DNA of 5,295 bases from an uncultured Caulobacteraceae bacterium (lineage in GTDB: Bacteria > Pseudomonadota > Alphaproteobacteria > Caulobacterales > Caulobacteraceae). The notes under the pieces were generated by a model that was not told the origin of the DNA, ran no database searches, and saw only the letters and a list, made by a program, of their open reading frames with translations. Below are positions 1-5,295 of the stretch, piece by piece; positions within the stretch are counted from its first letter, which is position 1; every line of letters begins with the position of its first letter. A program made the translations under genes and the position numbers. The DNA is taken from contig CAISGS010000168.1 of assembly GCA_903884915.1 (NCBI GenBank), forward strand, positions 1 through 5,295, written 5' to 3'.

Positions 1-697
1 ATTGGTCGGGCTGCTCGGTCCAAATGGCTCGGGCAAGACCACGGCAGCGCGCAGCCTGCTGGGTCTCACCCCCCTATCGAGCGGCAGCGCCCTGATCGGC
101 GGCGATCCTGTTGCGAGCCTAAGCGCCACCGCCCGGGCGCGGCGCGTGGCCTATCTGCCGCAAAGCCGCCCCGTCGCTTGGCCCATCGCGGTTCATGAGG
201 CCATAGCCCTTGGCCGGTTCGCCTATGGCGGTCAGACCGGACGGCTCAGCGCCTTGGATCAAGCCGCCGTCGATGAGGCCGTTGAGGCCTGCGATCTAAA
301 ACATCTTCTCGACCGCGACATTACCACCCTGTCAGGCGGAGAGGCAGCGCGGGTCCATGTCGCCAGAGCCCTCGCCGCCAAGGCCCCCGCCCTGATTGCC
401 GATGAGCCGACCGCCGCCCTCGACCCGCTGCACCAATGGACGATCATGCAGGTTCTGGCCCGGCAGGCAGCGCAAGGCAGCGGTATCTTGACCGTGGTTC
501 ACGATGTGACCTTAGCGGTTCAGTTTTGCACGCGTGTGGTGGTGATCAAGGAGGGCGAGTGCCTGGCCTCTGGCCCACCCGCCGAGGTCTTGACGCCGCA
601 GTTGCTGGCCAAGGCCTATGGCATTGATGCGCGCTGGACCTGCGACGCCGATGGCTCGGCGCTGGTGGTCCACGGTCCGGCCGTTCAAGGCCTCTAA
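1..697 (+). CDS. ABC transporter ATP-binding protein, iron-complex/haem/B12 uptake class (5'-truncated)
   Basis: Cytoplasmic ATPase subunit that would power a membrane permease importing an iron-siderophore, haem or cobalamin. The visible 231 residues hold all core motifs: Walker A GPNGSGKTT (residues 6-14 of the visible part), Q-loop Gln54 in YLPQ, signature LSGGE (110-114), Walker B LIADEP (131-136), D-loop ALDP (139-142) and switch His167. The segment PVAWPIAVHEAIALGR after the Q-loop and the C-terminal AKAYGIDARW are typical of the FepC/FecE/HmuV/BtuD group. Walker A lies only five residues from the left edge, whereas family members have about 30 residues before it. The TTG at position 2 is therefore an internal Leu codon, and the true start lies upstream of the window. 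The stop is TAA at 695-697. Permease and binding-protein genes are presumably to the left. Substrate cannot be told from this subunit. The family call is sure; the substrate class is inference. Confidence 0.9.
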   Translation, partial: LVGLLGPNGSGKTTAARSLLGLTPLSSGSALIGGDPVASLSATARARRVAYLPQSRPVAWPIAVHEAIALGRFAYGGQTGRLSALDQAAVDEAVEACDLKHLLDRDITTLSGGEAARVHVARALAAKAPALIADEPTAALDPLHQWTIMQVLARQAAQGSGILTVVHDVTLAVQFCTRVVVIKEGECLASGPPAEVLTPQLLAKAYGIDARWTCDADGSALVVHGPAVQGL

Positions 698-734
698 AGA
701 AAAAGGGGCGCGCCGCCGTTCGCAGCACGCCCCC
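696..734. terminator. Intergenic hairpin terminator between convergent genes
   Basis: GGGGCG (705-710) pairs with CGCCCC (728-733), and further pairs inside the loop are possible after one mismatch. Read on the minus strand, the stem is followed by TTTTTCTTT (complement of 696-704), a good rho-independent signal for the helicase gene ending at 750. Read on the plus strand, the following sequence (735-747, CTATTATCTGTCTT-like) is only moderately T-rich, so it may serve the ABC gene more weakly. The minus-strand T-run reaches into the ABC stop codon, so this one hairpin probably serves both genes. Confidence 0.7.
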
Positions 735-749
735 TATTATCTGTCTTAA

Positions 750-2927
750 CTAGCCGTTCGGCTTGCCCTTTTTGGAAGGCTTAGGCTTCTTGGTGAAGGG
801 GGCCTTACCCTCGAAAGCCGCCTTCTTATCGAAATAGGGCTTCTTGTAAGGCTTTGGTGCGCGGGGCGCTTCGGCTTCGCCCGGACGATCGACCGGTGAC
901 CAAGGCTTGGCCGCAGCATCCTTGGGCGGACGCGGCGCAAAGGGCTTAGCGGCAGAGGCTTGGTCGCGCGGGGCAAACTTGCGCGGTGCCCGCTCGCGAG
1001 GTCCGCCTTCATCCGAACGGGCGGCTTGTGGCCGAGGTTCGTAGGCGCGGGGCTCATAGGCGCGCGGCTCTTGAGCCCGAGGTTCTTGAGTCCGGGGCTC
1101 TTGTGGGCGCGGCGTATAGGGCGGCTTGCCGCCTTGCGGGCGCGGTTCGAACGGACGATCTTGCGAGCGCGGCTCATAGGCGCGTTTTTCGCGGGCCTGA
1201 GGGGCTGGACCGCGCTGATCACGCGGCGGACGAGGCCGCTGCTCACGGGGACCATCGCGGTTGGCCGAAGGGGCCACAGCCGGTTCGATACGCAGATCAT
1301 TGTCGGGCGCACTTTCCGCAGCCGCCTTGATGGCGGCCGTGAAGCGAGCTTCGGCTTCCTTGGTGATCTCGAACTTGGTTTCCCGATCAAAGATCTTGAT
1401 CGCGCCAATGTCCTTCTTGGTGATGTGACCGGCGCGGCAGATCAGGGGGATCAGCCATTTGGGGTCGGCATTATTGTTGCGGCCTGTCGACAAACGGAAC
1501 CAGACCACATCGTCGGCGGCCATACGTTCGGGACGGCCACCATCGCGGTCACGATCAAAGGCCCGGTCGCGGTCCTTGTCCTGCGGCGAGCGCGAGGGCG
1601 GGGCCATGCTGGCGCGGGGATCGTCGAACAGGTCCTCAGGCGCAGGCAGGGCCGATTGGCGTAGACGGATCAGCGCGGTCGCGATCTCCATCGGCGTGCG
1701 GGTTTCCATGATGGCATTGGCGAGGGTCAGTTCTTCCTCGCTCGGGGCCTCGGTCAGAAGCGGGTCTTGCAACATGCGCTGCAGATCGCCAGCGCGGATC
1801 TCTTCGGCGCTGGGCGGGCCACTCCAGGTCGCTTCGATGTTTGCGGACGACAGAATCTGCTCGACCCGGCGACGGCGGCTATAGGGCGCCATCAGGACCG
1901 AGACGCCCTTGCGGCCCGCGCGGCCCGTCCGGCCACTGCGGTGCAGAAGGCCAGCGCGGTTCACGGGAAGGTCGGCATGGATCACGAGGCCAAGGTCGGG
2001 CAGGTCCAGACCGCGTGCGGCAACGTCGGTGGCGACACAGACGCGGGCCCGGCCATCACGCAGCGCCTGCAAGGCATCGGCCCGCTCGCGCTGGGACAGT
2101 TCGCCCGACAGGGTCACGACCTCAAAGCCGCGCTCGCGCAGGCTAGAATAGAGCCGACGGACATTTTCGCGGGTCGAACAGAAGACCAGAGCCCCCGGCG
2201 CATCGACGTGACGCAGCACATTGACCACCGCCCGTTCGATCTCGTTGGGGGCGCAGCTGATGACGCGATATTCGATATCGCCATGGGGTTCGTTCAGGCT
2301 GGTCGTATCGATCCGCACCGCATCGCGCTGATAGCGGCGCGCGAGGGTGGCGATGTCTTTTGCGATGGTGGCCGAGAACAGCAGGGTCCGGCGCTCGACC
2401 GGCGCGGCATCCAAAATGAATTCCAGATCATCGCGAAAGCCGAGATCAAGCATCTCGTCAGCCTCGTCCAGAACCGCGACCTTCAAGGCCGACAGGTCCA
2501 GATGGCCGCGCTCAATATGGTCGCGCAAACGGCCGGGGGTGCCGACAACAATGTGGGCACCGTAGCTAAGCAAACGCTGCTCGCGCCGCGCATCCATGCC
2601 GCCGACGCAAGACACGACGACCGCGCCAGCCTTGCCATAGAGCCAGGTCAGTTCGCGGCTGACCTGGATGGCCAATTCACGGGTCGGAGCAATGGCGAGG
2701 CACAGGGGCGGGCCAGACTGGCCCATCCGCTCAGCATCGCCCAGCAGGGTCGAGGCGGCGGCGAGGCCAAAGGCAACGGTCTTACCCGAACCGGTCTGGG
2801 CCGAAACAAGAAGATCTTGGTCGATGGCCCGCGCTTCAAGGACAGCTGCCTGCACCGGAGTGGGGTCCTTATAACCCTGCTCAACGAGTGCGCTCTGCAG
2901 CGCGGGATGGGTAGTGGAAAAGGGCAT
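750..2927 (-). CDS. DEAD-box ATP-dependent RNA helicase with DbpA-type RNA-binding domain and long basic tail
   Basis: Unwinds or remodels RNA using ATP; proteins of this DeaD/CsdA-like class act in ribosome assembly, mRNA decay and cold adaptation. Motifs in order (725-residue protein): Q motif around Phe3 to Gln26, motif I AQTGSGKT (43-50), Ia PTREL (81-85), Ib TPGR (130-133), II DEAD (154-157), III SAT (185-187), IV LVFCSTR (247-253), V ARGLD (304-308) and VI HRSGRTGR (329-336). A DbpA-like RNA-binding domain (PF03880 type) spans about 473-535. From about 551 to the end the chain is Pro/Arg/Gln-rich, contains EPR repeats, and finishes with a Lys-rich stretch; it is probably disordered. ATG at 2927 is chosen because AGGA (2936-2933) lies five bases upstream. 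A TTG at 2960 would add 11 residues but has no family support. All catalytic motifs are intact. It could be called deaD, but orthology to E. coli DeaD is not provable here. Confidence 0.93.
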   Translation of the reverse strand: MPFSTTHPALQSALVEQGYKDPTPVQAAVLEARAIDQDLLVSAQTGSGKTVAFGLAAASTLLGDAERMGQSGPPLCLAIAPTRELAIQVSRELTWLYGKAGAVVVSCVGGMDARREQRLLSYGAHIVVGTPGRLRDHIERGHLDLSALKVAVLDEADEMLDLGFRDDLEFILDAAPVERRTLLFSATIAKDIATLARRYQRDAVRIDTTSLNEPHGDIEYRVISCAPNEIERAVVNVLRHVDAPGALVFCSTRENVRRLYSSLRERGFEVVTLSGELSQRERADALQALRDGRARVCVATDVAARGLDLPDLGLVIHADLPVNRAGLLHRSGRTGRAGRKGVSVLMAPYSRRRRVEQILSSANIEATWSGPPSAEEIRAGDLQRMLQDPLLTEAPSEEELTLANAIMETRTPMEIATALIRLRQSALPAPEDLFDDPRASMAPPSRSPQDKDRDRAFDRDRDGGRPERMAADDVVWFRLSTGRNNNADPKWLIPLICRAGHITKKDIGAIKIFDRETKFEITKEAEARFTAAIKAAAESAPDNDLRIEPAVAPSANRDGPREQRPRPPRDQRGPAPQAREKRAYEPRSQDRPFEPRPQGGKPPYTPRPQEPRTQEPRAQEPRAYEPRAYEPRPQAARSDEGGPRERAPRKFAPRDQASAAKPFAPRPPKDAAAKPWSPVDRPGEAEAPRAPKPYKKPYFDKKAAFEGKAPFTKKPKPSKKGKPNG
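1026..1178 (-). repeat. EPR-type short tandem peptide repeats in the helicase tail
   Basis: This stretch encodes helicase residues 584-634. Seven EPR tripeptides and one TPR occur here, mostly as five-residue units such as EPRTQ, EPRAQ and EPRAY, giving direct DNA repeats of 12-15 bases. It is an imperfect repeat inside the coding frame, not a separate element. Such Arg/Pro/Gln-rich units commonly add non-specific RNA binding or promote condensate formation in DEAD-box proteins; that role here is inference. Confidence 0.75.
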
Positions 2928-2976
2928 AAAGGTCCTGACTGATCTGCCCGGCGCACACAAACGATCGCCCGGGGAA

Positions 2977-3002
2977 AGCGCACGGGGGGGCGTGCTGGCG
3001 CT
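2977..3002 (-). promoter_or_regulatory. Hairpin in the helicase mRNA leader
   Basis: GCACG (2980-2984) and CGTGC (2991-2995) form a perfect 5-bp stem around a six-base homopolymer loop, C6 in the RNA. AGC/GCT (2977-2979 with 3000-3002) can extend it across a 4-base bulge. It lies inside the predicted 5' leader of the helicase mRNA, 50-75 bases ahead of the start codon. No T-run follows, so it is not a standard terminator. Its role is unknown; it may stabilise the leader or respond to temperature. Confidence 0.35.
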
Positions 3003-3012
3003 CCTTTAGGGC

Positions 3013-3024
3013 AATAGGGCTATT
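3013..3024. repeat. Short inverted repeat AATAG-GG-CTATT
   Basis: Five-base arms with a two-base gap, lying just downstream of the predicted helicase transcription start (about +11 to +22). The position suits a repressor operator, but nothing in the sequence names the protein. It shares the ATAG/CTAT arms with inverted repeats at 3085-3100 and 3899-3907. Confidence 0.3.
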
Positions 3025-3041
3025 TTCTCAACCAAAGCATT

Positions 3042-3067
3042 GATTCAGCTTAAAGATAGATCGTCAA
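3042..3067 (-). promoter_or_regulatory. Predicted housekeeping (sigma-70/RpoD type) promoter of the helicase gene
   Basis: On the minus strand a TTGACG -35 element (3067-3062) is followed, 12 bases later, by GCTGAATC (3049-3042). The known Caulobacter housekeeping consensus is TTGACGS, 10-14 bases, GCTANAWC; the -35 hexamer is perfect and the -10 element differs at one defined position. Transcription would start near 3035, giving a leader of about 108 nt before the ATG at 2927. A long leader is common for cold-regulated RNA helicases, but that link is inference. Confidence 0.55.
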
Positions 3068-3084
3068 ACTGCGATTCCGTGGTG

Positions 3085-3100
3085 CCATAGCGCCCTATGG
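3085..3100. repeat. Inverted repeat CCATAG-cgcc-CTATGG
   Basis: Perfect six-base arms separated by four bases, located 18 bases upstream of the helicase -35 box and about 33 bases after the stop of the S24-like gene. As RNA it could form a small hairpin at the end of the S24-like transcript, but no T-run follows in either direction, so a protein-binding site is at least as likely. Function unknown. Confidence 0.35.
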
Positions 3101-3132
3101 GCAACAGGGGCGTTGAGATTTGACCCCAAACC

Positions 3133-3774
3133 CTACTGGCTGGCCCAGACAATGCGCGACATCCAAACCAGTTCGGACAGGTTCACCGTCAGGCCTGGCT
3201 GGCCGGGATTGAGGGCCTCGAGGACAAGCTTTTGCGCCGACCTTTGCGCCAACTGCATAATGGCCATCTCACCAGAATGGGTCTTGATCACCACTCGGTC
3301 GCCTCGGCGCGCTTCGAGGCTGGGACTGACAACGAGGCGGTCGCCATCGCGATAGATCGGGGCCCACTGATGGCCGCTAATCTCCAGCACAAAGGCACCC
3401 TCCTCGGCCACGCCCGGGACCAAGGCGACATCCCAGCCCGTGCCGATTGGATATCCAGAGGGATCAATATGACCGGCTTGCGCGGCCTCATTAAAACCCA
3501 TCAAGGGGGCATAGCCGATAGGGCTCCCAGCCGTGTCGTCCGCCAAGGCTGCAAAGTCTGCAAAACTGATCCCTGCCGCCGCAATGACCTTGGCCAAGCT
3601 CTCGGTCGAGGGCCAGCGCGGGCGGGGCGGCCGCTCTTTTGACAACCGCTTGGACCGATTGAAGATTGTGGAATCGAGCCCTGCCATTTTGGCCAAGGAT
3701 GATGGGGACATGGCAAGCCGCGCGGCCAAGGCGTCAATCGCGCCCCAGATCTGGGCATGTGACAGGGCACTCAT
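3133..3774 (-). CDS. HTH transcriptional regulator with degenerate S24 (LexA-like) peptidase domain
   Basis: Probable DNA-binding repressor of 213 residues. An N-terminal helix-turn-helix covers about 8-45 (SPSSLAKMAG, then LD, then STIFNRSKR), and a C-terminal S24/LexA-type beta domain covers about 105-210. In active family members the catalytic Ser lies in GDSM and a Lys lies about 37 residues later (E. coli LexA Ser119 and Lys156). Here the matching places read GHQW (134-137) and AIMQL (171-175), so Gln136 and Met173 occupy the dyad, exactly 37 apart. The surrounding fold motifs are kept: YRDGDRLVVSP, RRGDRVVIKT, LEALNP and the C-terminal RIVWASQ. Self-cleavage is therefore unlikely, and release from DNA would need another signal. 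ATG 3774 is chosen because GGAG (3784-3781) sits six bases upstream; an earlier in-frame TTG at 3822 is less likely. It lies on the helicase strand and diverges from the MerR gene. Target genes are unknown. Confidence 0.85.
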   Translation of the reverse strand: MSALSHAQIWGAIDALAARLAMSPSSLAKMAGLDSTIFNRSKRLSKERPPRPRWPSTESLAKVIAAAGISFADFAALADDTAGSPIGYAPLMGFNEAAQAGHIDPSGYPIGTGWDVALVPGVAEEGAFVLEISGHQWAPIYRDGDRLVVSPSLEARRGDRVVIKTHSGEMAIMQLAQRSAQKLVLEALNPGQPGLTVNLSELVWMSRIVWASQ

Positions 3775-3826
3775 GACCGGCTCCGGCGCGGTTGGGGCCA
3801 AGACTGTACCACTCAAGACCAACAGC

Positions 3827-3838
3827 TTAACCGGTCAA
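3827..3838. promoter_or_regulatory. Near-palindrome TTAACCGGTCAA upstream of the S24-like gene
   Basis: A perfect ACCGGT core has flanking bases that pair except at one position each side. It lies 53-64 bases upstream of the S24-like start codon. On the minus strand it includes TTGACC, a possible -35 element, but I find no convincing -10 partner. An autoregulatory operator is possible; evidence is weak. Confidence 0.25.
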
Positions 3839-3898
3839 AAGCGCTGAAAAACACGTAGCACGGGTAATGGGCGCGCAACAGGCCCCTGATCAGAGAAT

Positions 3899-3907
3899 AT
3901 AGGCTAT
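3899..3907. repeat. Inverted repeat ATAG-G-CTAT upstream of the MerR promoter
   Basis: Four-base arms around a single base, 16 bases upstream of the MerR -35 box. It has the same ATAG/CTAT arms as the two dyads beside the helicase promoter, but arm length and gap differ. It is short enough to be chance. Confidence 0.2.
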
Positions 3908-3923
3908 GGGCGATTTGGCACAC

Positions 3924-3952
3924 TTGACGTTAACGTAAGGGGCATCTAGCGT
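3924..3952 (+). promoter_or_regulatory. Predicted MerR-gene promoter with palindromic operator
   Basis: TTGACG (3924-3929) is a perfect -35 box. The only -10-like element is weak: TCTAGCGT (3945-3952), which shares the CTA core with the Caulobacter GCTANAWC consensus at the long end of the allowed spacing. The perfect 10-base palindrome ACGTTAACGT (3927-3936) overlaps the -35 box and runs into the spacer, where MerR-family proteins usually bind. A similar ACGT-based palindrome is what I recall for LiuR-type regulators of branched-chain and acyl-CoA catabolism. Autoregulation by the downstream MerR protein is the simplest reading. Confidence 0.55.
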
Positions 3953-3981
3953 TTGAAAAACAAGATGATGGGAGACATGTC

Positions 3982-4464
3982 ATGACCTCTGATCTGAGGC
4001 GTCCAGAGCGCACCTTCACCATTCGCAATCTTTGCGTTGAGTTTCGCGTCACTCCGCGCGCCCTTCGGTTCTACGAAGATAAGGGCCTGCTCTATCCAGC
4101 ACGCGAGGGCCTAAACCGGGTTTATAATCATCGCGACCGCGCGCGCCTGCAGCTGATATTGCGCGGCAAAAGGGTTGGGCTCAGCCTTGCCGAAATCCGC
4201 GAAATTCTGGATCTCTATGACGAGAACGACGGCGGCGCCGCCCAGATGGCCAAGTCGCTTAAGAAGTTCCGCGAACGGATCTTGGCCCTTGAAGCCCAGC
4301 GTGACGATATTGACGGCGCCATCGAGCAACTGCGCGGCGGCTGTGATCGCATGGAGCGGCAATTGACGCAGTTGCGTCCAGATCTTTTGCCTCGCGCCGC
4401 AGATTATGATCAGGTCCTGCGGGCCCGTTTAGATGGTGTGGCCGACAACGCCCACGCCGACTAG
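3982..4464 (+). CDS. MerR-family transcriptional regulator, LiuR-like
   Basis: DNA-binding regulator of 160 residues. The winged HTH of the MerR family occupies about 11-80, with the hallmark TPRALRFYEDKGLL (24-37), the wing AREGLNRVY (40-48) and GLSLAEIREILDLYD (66-80). A charged helix at about 85-130, probably a coiled coil, is the dimer interface. The only cysteines are Cys18 and Cys121, with no metal-binding Cys cluster, so it is not a metal sensor of the CueR/ZntR/MerR kind. The sequence resembles LiuR-type regulators that control leucine/isovalerate and fatty-acyl-CoA degradation genes and probably sense an acyl-CoA. ATG 3982 is preceded by GGGAG (3970-3974) at seven bases. It lies 42 bases ahead of an acyl-CoA dehydrogenase gene on the same strand, which supports a regulator-enzyme operon. 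The family is sure; the ligand is inference. Confidence 0.9.
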   Translation: MTSDLRRPERTFTIRNLCVEFRVTPRALRFYEDKGLLYPAREGLNRVYNHRDRARLQLILRGKRVGLSLAEIREILDLYDENDGGAAQMAKSLKKFRERILALEAQRDDIDGAIEQLRGGCDRMERQLTQLRPDLLPRAADYDQVLRARLDGVADNAHAD

Positions 4465-4506
4465 GATGTCTTGCTGAGCGCTTAACTCCAGAGTTTCGGA
4501 ACCTTC

Positions 4507-5295
4507 ATGACCTATCGTGCCCCTGTCCGTGATCAGATGTTCGTTCTGCGGGACGTGTTGAACATTGCGCAATATGCCGACCTTCCCGGCTTTGCTGATG
4601 CCTCGGTAGAGTTGGTCGAACAGGTCCTCACCGAGGGCGCCAAGTTCTGTGAAGAGGTCCTCGCCCCCCTCAATGGCATAGGCGACAAGCAGGGCTGTAT
4701 CTGGTCACCCGATCACACGGTCAAGACCCCGGACGGGTTCAAGGCCGCCTATAGGGCCATGGTCGATGGCGGCTGGCCTGCCATCGGAGCAGAACCCGAG
4801 TTCGGCGGACAAGGCCTGCCAGCGGTTGTGACCTTGGCCTATAGCGAGATGTCTTCGGCGGCCAATATGGCCTTTGCCATGTATCCGGGCCTGACCCATG
4901 GCTGCTATTCGGCCATCCTTGCGGGCGGATCGGACGAGCAAAAGGCCCTCTACCTTCCCAAACTGGCCACCGGTCAATGGGGCGGGACCATGAACCTGAC
5001 CGAGTCGCACTGCGGCACCGATCTGGGCCTTCTGCGCACCAAGGCGGTACCGCAGGCAGACGGCTCCTACAAGATCACCGGCCAGAAGATCTGGATCTCC
5101 GGCGGCGAACACGACATGGCCGAGAACATCGTCCATCTGGTGTTGGCCCGCATCGAGGGCGCGCCCGCTGGAGTGAAGGGCATCTCCCTGTTCATCGTGC
5201 CCAAGCACATTCCCGACGCTCAAGGCCATCCAGGCGCACGCAACAGCGCTAACTGTGTCGGCCTAGAAGAGAAGATGGGCATCCACGGCAGCGCC
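4507..5295 (+). CDS. Acyl-CoA dehydrogenase with N-terminal PF12418 domain (3'-truncated by window edge)
   Basis: FAD-dependent flavoenzyme introducing the alpha-beta double bond into an acyl-CoA and passing electrons to electron-transferring flavoprotein. The frame stays open from ATG 4507 to the last base (263 codons, no stop). Residues 3-34 (YRAPVRDQMFVLRDVL onward) match the short domain that precedes the dehydrogenase fold in the ~590-600-residue group that includes DmdC, the methylmercaptopropionyl-CoA dehydrogenase. Then come the helical N-terminal domain (about 40-155, with PEFGGQGLP) and the beta middle domain from about 160, holding the flavin-contact motif LTESHCGTDLG (164-174), KITGQKIWISGGEHD and GISLFIVPK. 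Relatives usually read LTEP at the first motif; here it is LTES. The catalytic Glu and the C-terminal domain lie beyond the window. A weak GGAA (4498-4501) sits five bases before the ATG. Probably co-transcribed with the MerR gene. The exact acyl-CoA substrate cannot be told; dmdC is only one possible name. Confidence 0.92.
   Translation, partial: MTYRAPVRDQMFVLRDVLNIAQYADLPGFADASVELVEQVLTEGAKFCEEVLAPLNGIGDKQGCIWSPDHTVKTPDGFKAAYRAMVDGGWPAIGAEPEFGGQGLPAVVTLAYSEMSSAANMAFAMYPGLTHGCYSAILAGGSDEQKALYLPKLATGQWGGTMNLTESHCGTDLGLLRTKAVPQADGSYKITGQKIWISGGEHDMAENIVHLVLARIEGAPAGVKGISLFIVPKHIPDAQGHPGARNSANCVGLEEKMGIHGSA

Noticed and set aside
2..4. TTG as start codon of the ABC ATPase
   Set aside because: Walker A would begin at residue 6, but family members have about 30 residues before it, so this is an internal codon.
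1026..1178. CRISPR-like array suggested by repeated GGCTCATAGGCGCG-type words
   Set aside because: The units are 12-15 bases, in frame, lack spacers, and encode the EPR peptide repeats of the helicase tail.
960..1664. 234-codon plus-strand open frame and the 220-codon minus-strand frame at 746-1408
   Set aside because: Both overlap the low-complexity tail of the helicase in other frames. Their Arg/Ala/Pro-rich translations mirror the repeats and no ribosome binding site is convincing.
1767..2942. 391-codon open frame on the plus strand, antisense to the helicase
   Set aside because: The opposite strand encodes an unmistakable DEAD-box helicase with every motif. The antisense translation shows no recognisable domain and is explained by codon bias in GC-rich DNA.
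3085..3132. CCATAG/CTATGG hairpin as intrinsic terminator of the S24-like gene
   Set aside because: The stem is short and followed by CACCACGG rather than a T-run on the minus strand.
3775..3981. SOS (LexA) box in the divergent gap
   Set aside because: No GTTC-N7-GTTC or GAAC-N7-GAAC, the alphaproteobacterial LexA site, is present.
3965..3985. Tiny upstream frame (ATG ATG ... TGA) whose stop overlaps the MerR start codon
   Set aside because: It has only six codons and contains the MerR ribosome binding site GGGAG. No Shine-Dalgarno of its own is seen, so it is most likely chance.
4705..5229. 174-codon minus-strand open frame
   Set aside because: It is antisense to the acyl-CoA dehydrogenase, whose reading frame is open and family-consistent from 4507 to the edge.

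Overview
The window looks like ordinary chromosome from a GC-rich alphaproteobacterium. A Caulobacterales member is my best guess. The pointers are the protein families, a promoter close to the Caulobacter crescentus housekeeping consensus ahead of the helicase gene, and the MerR plus long-chain-type acyl-CoA dehydrogenase pair. No 16S or other phylogenetic marker is present, so this placement is inference.

Layout, left to right. (1) Positions 2-697, plus strand: 3' part of an ABC transporter ATPase of the iron-siderophore/haem/cobalamin uptake class; its first ~25-30 residues lie outside the window. (2) A short convergent gap of about 50 bases with a hairpin terminator. (3) Positions 750-2927, minus strand: a 725-residue DEAD-box RNA helicase with a DbpA-type RNA-binding domain and a long basic, repetitive, probably disordered tail. 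(4) A 205-base gap (2928-3132) holding the helicase promoter, a ~108-nt leader with a hairpin, and two short inverted repeats. (5) Positions 3133-3774, minus strand: a 213-residue HTH plus S24 (LexA-like) repressor in which both residues of the self-cleavage dyad are replaced. (6) A 207-base divergent gap (3775-3981) with a palindrome that overlaps a -35 box. (7) Positions 3982-4464, plus strand: a LiuR-like MerR regulator. (8) From 4507 to the right edge, plus strand: the first 263 codons of an acyl-CoA dehydrogenase of the PF12418/PF12806 type, running off the window.

Three functional units are likely. The ABC ATPase belongs to an uptake operon that lies mostly to the left. The helicase and the S24-like regulator share a strand, but the helicase has its own promoter. 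The MerR gene and the acyl-CoA dehydrogenase form a probable regulator-enzyme operon for acyl-CoA catabolism, with a candidate operator (ACGTTAACGT core) in the MerR promoter.

No tRNA, rRNA, CRISPR array, insertion sequence or prophage structure is visible, and no gene-free stretch exceeds about 210 bases. I see no clear undescribed multi-gene system. The most notable points are the protease-dead S24 repressor, the MerR operator, and the dyads bracketing the S24 gene.
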